DNA of 64,000 nt, taken from NCBI GenBank assembly GCA_964399635.1, contig CAYNRU010000022.1, positions 1 to 64,000 on the forward strand, in the 5' to 3' direction. Below the pieces are notes generated by a model. It saw nothing but the letters and a program-made list of their open reading frames with translations. It did no database searches and was not told where the DNA came from. This document shows positions 58,651 to 64,000 of the stretch, in pieces. Position numbers and translations under genes: made by a program. Source of the DNA: UBA4615 sp964399635 (GTDB lineage Bacteria; Pseudomonadota; Gammaproteobacteria; Burkholderiales; Burkholderiaceae_E). How positions within the stretch are numbered: position 1 is the stretch's first letter; each line of letters begins with the position of its first letter.

Positions 58651-59505
58651 ATGACCCGCCTCCCCCTCCCGTCCCGCCGCAGGATCCTCGCCGCGGCCCC
58701 CGCCGCGCTCGCCGCGGGCGTCCTGCCGCGCTTCGCGTTCGCGCAGGCCACCACGCTCGCCCAGATCAAGGCCGCGGGCGAATTGCGCATCGGCTGCGAG
58801 GCGGCCTACGTGCCCTTCACCTACCGGCAGGACGGCAAGATCGTCGGCTACGACGTCGAGCTGGCCGAGGCCTTCTGCAAGACGCTCGGCGTCAAGGCGA
58901 ACTTCATCGACACCGCGTGGGCGGGCGTGATCCCGTCGCTCTACGCCAAGAAGTTCGACGTGATCATGAGCTCGATGAGCTACACCAAGGAGCGCCTCGA
59001 GCGCGTCGCCTTCACGGTCCCCTACGCCGAGGCCTCGCAGGCGATGCTGGTGCGGGCCGCGGACGCCGACAAGATCAAGGCGATTGGCGACCTGAACGGC
59101 CGCACCGTCGCGGTCAAGCTCGGCTCGCCGGGCCAGATCCTGCAGGAGAGGATCGCCGTGACGCTCAAGAACGGGGGCGGCGCGGGCTTCAAGGAGGTGC
59201 GCACCTTCGACGACCACCCGTCGGCCTATGTGGCGCTCGCGCAGAACCGCGTCGACGGCGTGCTCAACACGCTGCCCACGCTGGCCATGGTGCTCAAGGA
59301 CGCGCCGGGCAAGTATGCGATCGTCAAAGGCATGGGCGCCGACAACTGGGCCGGCATCGCCGTGCGCAAGGAGGATCCGGAGATCGTGGCCTTCCTGAAC
59401 GGCGAGATCCAGAAGATGAAGGCGGACGGATCGATCTACCGTCTGCAGGAGAAGTGGTTCGGCTTCCGGATGACGCTGGCCGACGCGATCCCGTCGTTCT
59501 CCTGA
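58651..59505 (+). CDS. ABC transporter solute receptor, amino-acid type
   Basis: 284 residues with a twin-arginine-like signal peptide (SRRRILAAAPAALAAGVLPR, cleavage near AFAQ). It belongs to the family 3 binding proteins: TLAQIKAAGELRIGCEAAYV, PFTYRQDGKIVGYDVELAEA, IPSLYAKKFDVIMSSMSYTK and ERVAFTVPYAEASQAMLVRA. Ligands are polar amino acids and similar compounds. It is followed after one base by the permease gene and then the ATPase, a complete importer between two amidohydrolase genes. Confidence 0.93.
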   Translation: MTRLPLPSRRRILAAAPAALAAGVLPRFAFAQATTLAQIKAAGELRIGCEAAYVPFTYRQDGKIVGYDVELAEAFCKTLGVKANFIDTAWAGVIPSLYAKKFDVIMSSMSYTKERLERVAFTVPYAEASQAMLVRAADADKIKAIGDLNGRTVAVKLGSPGQILQERIAVTLKNGGGAGFKEVRTFDDHPSAYVALAQNRVDGVLNTLPTLAMVLKDAPGKYAIVKGMGADNWAGIAVRKEDPEIVAFLNGEIQKMKADGSIYRLQEKWFGFRMTLADAIPSFS

Positions 59506-59506
59506 C

Positions 59507-60160
59507 ATGGTCTTCGACTGGGGGCTGGTCGAGAAGGCGGTCCCGCTGCTCGGGGCGGGGCTGCTGACCACGATACGGATCTGTTCGCTGGCGATGGTGC
59601 TGGGCGTGGTGCTGGGCGCGGCGCTCGGGCTGGCCTCGCTGTCGCGCTTTGCGCCCGCGCGCTGGGTGGTGATGGCCTATGTGGACTTCATCCGCGGCAC
59701 GCCACTGCTGATCCAGATCTTCCTGGTGTACTTCGCGCTGCCGGTGATCGGCGTGAACCTGCCGGAGTTCTGGGCGGGCGTGATCGCGCTCGGGCTCAAC
59801 GCGGCCGGCTTCATCGCCGAGATCGTGCGTGCGGGCGTGGGCTCGATCGAGCGCGGCCAGGCCGAGGCGGCCCGCTCCATCGGCATGCGCCACGGGCAGA
59901 TCCTGGTGCACGTGCTGCTGCCGCAGTCGCTGCGCGCGGTGGTGCCGCCCGCGACCAACGAGCTGATCACGCTGGTCAAGGGCTCGGCGCTGCTGTCGGT
60001 GATCTCGGTCTACGAGCTCACGCGCGCGGGGCAGGCGATCATCGCGGTGCACTTCGCGCCGTTCGAGATCTTCCTGCTGATCGCGCTGTACTACTACCTG
60101 ACGATCTCGGTGCTCGCGTGGCTGTCGCGCTGGATCGAGCGGCGTCTGCCGACATGGTGA
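59507..60160 (+). CDS. ABC transporter permease, amino-acid type
   Basis: 217 residues, with five membrane helices as in HisM/GlnP permeases. The family motifs are YVDFIRGTPLLIQIFLVYFA near residue 60 and the EAA loop GQAEAARSIGMRHGQILVHV with LLPQSLRAVVPPATNELITL. The start lies directly after the receptor stop, and its 3' end overlaps the ATPase gene by seven bases. It probably works as a homodimer because only one permease gene is present. Confidence 0.93.
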   Translation: MVFDWGLVEKAVPLLGAGLLTTIRICSLAMVLGVVLGAALGLASLSRFAPARWVVMAYVDFIRGTPLLIQIFLVYFALPVIGVNLPEFWAGVIALGLNAAGFIAEIVRAGVGSIERGQAEAARSIGMRHGQILVHVLLPQSLRAVVPPATNELITLVKGSALLSVISVYELTRAGQAIIAVHFAPFEIFLLIALYYYLTISVLAWLSRWIERRLPTW

Positions 60161-60939
60161 GCGCCGCGGGCGCGCCGGACGCGCGACGCATCGTCCTCGA
60201 GGCGCGGGGCATCACCAAGGCCTTCGGGGGGCGCACCGTGCTGCGCGACGCATCGCTGTCGGTCGCCGAGGGCGAGACCATCGTCGTCATCGGCCCGTCC
60301 GGCTCGGGCAAGACGACGCTGCTGCGCTGCCTCAACTGGCTGGAGATGCCCGATGCGGGCACGGTGTCGCTGCGCGGCGAGGCGATCGGGCGCGGTCCGA
60401 CCGGACGGCTGCTGCCGGAGGCGGCGCTGGCTCGCCAGCGCAGCCGCATCGGCTTCGTGTTCCAGCGCTTCAACCTGTTCGCGCACCTGTCGGCACTCGA
60501 CAATGTCGCGATCGGGCCGCGCCGCGTGCTCGGCGAGACGCCTGCGGTCGCGCGCGAGCGGGCCCGCGAACAGCTGGGCCGCGTGCACCTGGCCGACCAT
60601 GTCGACAAGCGGCCGAGCCAGCTGTCGGGCGGCCAGCAGCAGCGGGTCGCGATCGCGCGCGCGCTCGCGATGCAGCCCGAGCTGATCCTGTTCGACGAGC
60701 CCACCTCGGCGCTCGATCCCGAGCTGGTCACCGAGGTGGTCGACGTGATGCGCGAGCTCGCGCTCGCCGGGCTGACGCTGGTGGCGGTCACGCACGAGAT
60801 GCGGTTCGCGAGGTCGACCGCCGACCGCGTGGTCTTCATGGATGAGGGCACGGTGGTCGAGGAGGGCCCGCCCGGGCGGATCTTCGACGCCCCCGCGCAC
60901 GAGCGCACGCGGCGCTTTCTCGCCCACCTTCACGAATGA
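60154..60939 (+). CDS. ABC transporter ATPase, amino-acid type
   Basis: 261 residues from ATG 60154, overlapping the permease gene. Walker A is GPSGSGKT, the Q-loop is VFQRFNLFAHLSAL, the signature is LSGGQQQRVAIARAL, and Walker B is LILFDEPTSALDPELV with the switch His in VTHEMRFAR. The closest type is GlnQ/HisP. With the upstream receptor and permease it makes a complete importer, presumably for the substrate of the neighbouring amidohydrolases. Confidence 0.95.
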   Translation: MVSAAGAPDARRIVLEARGITKAFGGRTVLRDASLSVAEGETIVVIGPSGSGKTTLLRCLNWLEMPDAGTVSLRGEAIGRGPTGRLLPEAALARQRSRIGFVFQRFNLFAHLSALDNVAIGPRRVLGETPAVARERAREQLGRVHLADHVDKRPSQLSGGQQQRVAIARALAMQPELILFDEPTSALDPELVTEVVDVMRELALAGLTLVAVTHEMRFARSTADRVVFMDEGTVVEEGPPGRIFDAPAHERTRRFLAHLHE

Positions 60940-61001
60940 GCCGCGCGCGCGCCGGCGGCGACGTCGACGTCGGCACCCCCGTACATACCCAGGAGACACC
61001 G

Positions 61002-61019
61002 ATGAGGACAGTGCCATGA
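61002..61019 (+). other. Five-codon leader frame before the amidohydrolase gene
   Basis: AGGAG at 60991-60995 lies six bases before ATG 61002, which reads only MRTVP and stops at TGA 61017-61019. That stop overlaps the start ATG 61016 of the amidohydrolase. The good ribosome site thus serves the mini-frame and the enzyme would be translated by reinitiation. A start in the same frame is not available. Confidence 0.5.
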
Positions 61020-62389
61020 GCGCCACGCCGCCCGCCGCGAGGACCGCGGACTTCGACCTGCTGCTGACCGAGCTGACCGTGGTGACCGTGGACGCGGCGA
61101 TGACCGTGATCGAGGACGCCGCGGTGGGCATCTCCGGTGGGCGGATCGCATGGGTCGGCCCGCTCGCCGCGCTGCCCGCGGGCGCGACCGCCGGCACGCG
61201 GCGCGCGCTGCCCGGGCGGGTGATGATGCCGGGGCTGGTCAACGTGCACACCCACGCGATCCTGACGATGGTGCGCGGCGTGGCCGAGGACCTCGGCTTC
61301 GCGCCCGCCTACACGCCGGGCATCCCGCACGGCCACGACGTGACGCCCGACGAGGCGGTCGCACTCGCCCGGCTGGGCGCCGTCGAGGCGATGCTGTTCG
61401 GCTCGACCCTGATCAACGACACCTACGTGCACGCCGACCTGACGATGCCGGCGATGGCCGGGCTCGGCCTGCGCGTGTTCAGCTGCGGACGCATCCATGA
61501 CGCCGACTTCTCCCTGATCGGCGATGGCCGCTGGGAGCACCACGCCGCGATCGGGGAGCGCACCCTCGGCGAGGCGCTGGCGCTGGCCGAGCGCTGGAAC
61601 GGCGCGTTCGACGGACGTACCGGCGTGCAGCTCGCCGCGCATGCGCCCGACACCTGCTCCGACGACCTGTTGCGGCTGATCGCCGGCGAGTCGGCGCGCC
61701 GCGGGCTGCGGGTCAACACGCACCTCGCGCAGAGCCGCAAGGAGGTCGCGCAGGTCATGCACCGCTCGGGCATGACGCCGCCGCAACTCCTCGAGGAGGT
61801 CGGCCTACTCAACGACCGGCTGCTCGCAGCCCACTGCCTGTTCATGGACGACGGCGACATCGCGCGCTGCGGGCGCGCCGGGATCCACGTCGCGCACATA
61901 CCCAAGGGCAACGCAACCGGCGGCACCGCCGCGCCCACCTCCCGGCTGCGGCGCGCGGGCGCGCACCTCGCGCTCGGCTCGGACAACATGCACGCCGACA
62001 TGGTGGAGGTGATGCGCTGGGCGCTCGCGATCGGCCGCATCCAGGAGGATCGCGTCGACGCGTTCTGGCAGCCGGAGGACGTGCTGCGGATGGCGACCAT
62101 CGACGGCGCGCGCGCGATGGGCCTGGACGACCGGATCGGATCGATCGAGGTCGGCAAGCAGGCCGACCTGGTGGTGATGGACTTCCGCCGGCCGCACCTC
62201 GTGCCGTGTATCGACCCGGTCGGAAACCTGGTGCACACCGCGCAGGGGCGCGACTTCGAGCACGTCTGGGTCGACGGTGTGCAGGTGGTCGACGGCGGGC
62301 GCCCGGTGGCGGCCGACCTGGACGCGCTGCTGGCCGACGCGCAGCGCGCCTCGCAGGCGCTGTGGCGGCGCGCGCGGCAGGGCGCATGA
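61016..62389 (+). CDS. Amidohydrolase (ATZ/TRZ-SsnA-like), second of two paralogues
   Basis: 457 residues; close paralogue of the protein at 42964. H78/H80 are in LVNVHTHAILTMVRG, and the DLGFAPAYTPGIPHGHDVTP stretch is almost identical to its twin. Later metal residues are in RVNTHLAQS, LAAHCLFMDD and LGSDNMHADM. Metal-dependent hydrolysis of a C-N bond in a cyclic or amine substrate is expected. It is followed, with a four-base overlap, by a deacetylase-type gene that is itself a paralogue of 45346, so the pair of genes is duplicated as a module. Confidence 0.85.
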   Translation: MSATPPAARTADFDLLLTELTVVTVDAAMTVIEDAAVGISGGRIAWVGPLAALPAGATAGTRRALPGRVMMPGLVNVHTHAILTMVRGVAEDLGFAPAYTPGIPHGHDVTPDEAVALARLGAVEAMLFGSTLINDTYVHADLTMPAMAGLGLRVFSCGRIHDADFSLIGDGRWEHHAAIGERTLGEALALAERWNGAFDGRTGVQLAAHAPDTCSDDLLRLIAGESARRGLRVNTHLAQSRKEVAQVMHRSGMTPPQLLEEVGLLNDRLLAAHCLFMDDGDIARCGRAGIHVAHIPKGNATGGTAAPTSRLRRAGAHLALGSDNMHADMVEVMRWALAIGRIQEDRVDAFWQPEDVLRMATIDGARAMGLDDRIGSIEVGKQADLVVMDFRRPHLVPCIDPVGNLVHTAQGRDFEHVWVDGVQVVDGGRPVAADLDALLADAQRASQALWRRARQGA

Positions 62390-63315
62390 GCGCCCCGGCG
62401 CCCGTTCCTGCATCGCCGCCGCGCGACCTCGCCGGCTACCGCGGCCGCTACCCGGCCATGCGCTGGCCGGGCGGCGCGGGCCTGGCGGTGTCCTTCGTGC
62501 TCAACGTCGAGGAGGGCGCCGAGATGGCGCTGAGCGCGGGCGATGCGCGCAACGAGGGGCGGCACGAGGTCTACAACGAGATCGTCGGTGCGCCCGACCT
62601 GTGCATGCAGAGCCACTTCGAGTACGGCGCACGGGTCGGCTACGGACGCATCACCGACCTGTTCGTCGAGGCCGGCATCCCGCTGACGCTCAACGCCTGC
62701 GGTCGCGCGCTGGAGGCCACGCCCTGGGTCGCGCGCGACGCGGCCGACCGGGGCTTCGAGGTCTGCTGCCACGGCTGGCGCTGGGAGACGCACGCGCACA
62801 TGCCCGAGGACGAGGAGCGCGAGACGATCCGGCGCTGCGCGGCCACCGTCGAGCGGCTGACCGGGCGCGCGCCCACGGGCTGGCACACCAAGTCGTCGGC
62901 CTCGGTCAACACGCGCCGCCTGCTCGCCGAGCACGGCGGCTTCCTCTATGACAGCGACGCCTACAACGACGACCTGCCGTACTGGGTCGAGGCAGCGGGC
63001 AAGCCGCACCTGGTGCTGCCCTATGCGTTCGACACCAACGACATGCGCTTCTTCGACAGCTATGCCTACGTGCGGGGCGACGATTTCGCCGACTACGCGA
63101 TCGACGCCTTCGAGTGGCTGCTGCGCGAATCGAGGCAGTCGCCCCGGATGATGTCGATCGGGCTGCACACGCGGATCATCGGGCGCCCGGGGCGCATCGG
63201 CGGGTTGCTGCGCCTGCTCGAGCACGTGCGCGACCGCTCCGGCGCCTGGTGCGCGACGCGCGAGCAGATCGCGCGGCACTGGATCGAGACCGTGCCGCCA
63301 GGGCGCCACGGCTGA
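62386..63315 (+). CDS. PuuE-related polysaccharide deacetylase-fold hydrolase, second copy
   Basis: 309 residues from ATG 62386, inside the stop of the amidohydrolase gene. It has the same PuuE-like plan as the protein at 45346: RYPAMRWPGGAGLAVSFVLN, VEEGAEMALSAGDARNEGRH, QSHFEYGARVGYGRI, CCHGWRWETHAHMPEDEERE, GWHTKSSASVNTRRLLAEHG, and DTNDMRFFDSY, then MMSIGLHTRIIGRPGRI. SHFEYG replaces the SIYEYG of PuuE, as in the first copy. The likely role is opening of a cyclic ureide or similar amide after the amidohydrolase step. Confidence 0.85.
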   Translation: MSAPAPVPASPPRDLAGYRGRYPAMRWPGGAGLAVSFVLNVEEGAEMALSAGDARNEGRHEVYNEIVGAPDLCMQSHFEYGARVGYGRITDLFVEAGIPLTLNACGRALEATPWVARDAADRGFEVCCHGWRWETHAHMPEDEERETIRRCAATVERLTGRAPTGWHTKSSASVNTRRLLAEHGGFLYDSDAYNDDLPYWVEAAGKPHLVLPYAFDTNDMRFFDSYAYVRGDDFADYAIDAFEWLLRESRQSPRMMSIGLHTRIIGRPGRIGGLLRLLEHVRDRSGAWCATREQIARHWIETVPPGRHG

Positions 63316-63390
63316 CCCGCCGGCCGCGCCGGACGGCCCGCCTGCCGTCCCGGCCGGGTGCGCGCCGGCTCGCGCTGATACGATCGGGCA

Positions 63391-64000
63391 ATGAACGCCG
63401 CCCCGCGCATCGCCGCCCTCTACACCTACCCGATCAAGTCCTGCGCCGGCATCGTGACTGACACGATGCGCTTCGACGCGCTAGGCCCGCTCGACGACCG
63501 GCGCTGGATGCTGGTCGACGATCGCAACGAGTTCGTCACCCAGCGCGAGCTGCCCCGGCTCGCGCTGGTCCGCCCGGCCCGCGTCGACGGCGGGCTGCGG
63601 GTGCTCGCGCCCGGCCTGCCCGCGCTGACCGTGGCCGGGCGCGGCGGCGATCGGGTCGCGACCTTCTGCTGGGACGACCGGTGCGCGGGCTTCGACGAAG
63701 GGCCCGAGGCGCGTGCCTGGTTCAGCGAGTACCTCGGGCAACCGGTGCGGCTGCTGCGCTTCGACGCGAGCGCGCCGCGCGCGGCCAGCCGAAACTGGGT
63801 CGGCGACGCGTCGGGCCAGCCCGGCACGCTGACGCGCTTCAGCGACGGCTATCCGCTGCTGGTGGTGTCCCGGGCCTCGCTCGACGCGCTCGACGGCCGG
63901 CTTGCCGACGCCGGGCTGGCGCCGGCGCCCGCGCAGCGCTTCCGACCGAACATCGTCGTCGAGGGCATCGACCCGTTCGACGAGGACTTCGTCGACACGC
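63391..64000 (+). CDS. MOSC-domain protein, 3' partial
   Basis: The first 203 residues are inside the window; the gene runs off the right end. The N-terminal beta-barrel domain (AALYTYPIKSCAGIVTDTMR, DDRRWMLVDDRNEFVTQREL, PRLALVRPARVDGGLRVLAP) and the beginning of the MOSC domain (GTLTRFSDGYPLLVVSRASL, RFRPNIVVEG) are those of the YcbX/mARC group. These carry molybdenum cofactor and reduce N-hydroxylated bases such as 6-N-hydroxylaminopurine. It is separated from the catabolic operon by 75 bases and may be independent. Confidence 0.88.
   Translation, partial: MNAAPRIAALYTYPIKSCAGIVTDTMRFDALGPLDDRRWMLVDDRNEFVTQRELPRLALVRPARVDGGLRVLAPGLPALTVAGRGGDRVATFCWDDRCAGFDEGPEARAWFSEYLGQPVRLLRFDASAPRAASRNWVGDASGQPGTLTRFSDGYPLLVVSRASLDALDGRLADAGLAPAPAQRFRPNIVVEGIDPFDEDFVDT

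Overview
The window reads as chromosome of a GC-rich betaproteobacterium, probably Burkholderiales. The signs are two Bug/TctC-type periplasmic receptors, FCD-type GntR regulators next to TRAP and ABC uptake operons, and a bacteriochlorophyll gene (bchC) of the type known from phototrophic betaproteobacteria. No rRNA, intact tRNA, CRISPR array or complete insertion sequence was found.

Region 1 (1-8395) is the distal part of an integron gene-cassette array. Short, mostly unrelated genes, visibly less GC-rich than the rest, alternate with imperfect palindromes carrying attC core sites (RYYYAAC ... GTTRRRY). In six cassettes the stop codon of the gene lies inside the attC R'' core. Contents include an XRE regulator, an MGMT-like protein read backwards, an isochorismatase-fold hydrolase, brnT/brnA and hicA/hicB pairs whose toxin genes are both broken while the antitoxins are open, two GNAT acetyltransferases, four membrane proteins, AHSA1, DUF2277 and a DsbA-like isomerase. 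attC polarity puts the integrase to the left, outside the window. The array ends at a truncated attC near 8395, and an orphan bchC follows on the minus strand.

Region 2 (8.4-26 kb) holds bchC, a tandem DUF1254/DUF1214 pair, and a decayed patch (truncated cupin, frameshifted GYD-domain gene, IS91-type transposase fragment). After it come a ridA-dadA D-amino-acid operon with a divergent GntR, a two-cysteine Asp/Glu racemase-family protein, a Rieske dioxygenase alpha/beta pair with LysR and an esterase, a Bug receptor, a DUF2268 protease and an MFS carrier.

Region 3 (26-40.3 kb) is mostly housekeeping: cold-shock protein with a long leader, rhomboid protease, glycine-zipper lipoprotein, MaoC dehydratase, apt, a second DsbA-like isomerase, Hsp15, P450, mtnA with a class II aldolase (a possible DHAP shunt), ChaN, an acyl-CoA ligase and two cation/proton antiporters.

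Region 4 (40.3-63.3 kb) is a dense catabolic island for nitrogen-rich, probably cyclic amide or ureide compounds. It has three Asp/Glu racemase-fold proteins, a dihydropyrimidinase-type hydrolase, three further amidohydrolases, two deacetylases related to PuuE allantoinase, a guanine-deaminase-like enzyme, and four uptake systems (TRAP, Bug, polyamine-type ABC, polar-amino-acid-type ABC). Two GntR regulators sit beside matching palindromes: one 16-bp site between gntR/racemases and the amidohydrolase operon, and two TTGTCGACAA sites linking the TRAP/hydantoinase operon with the ABC transporter. An amidohydrolase-deacetylase module occurs twice. The substrate is not known; this island is the best candidate for an undescribed pathway. 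The window ends inside a MOSC-domain gene.
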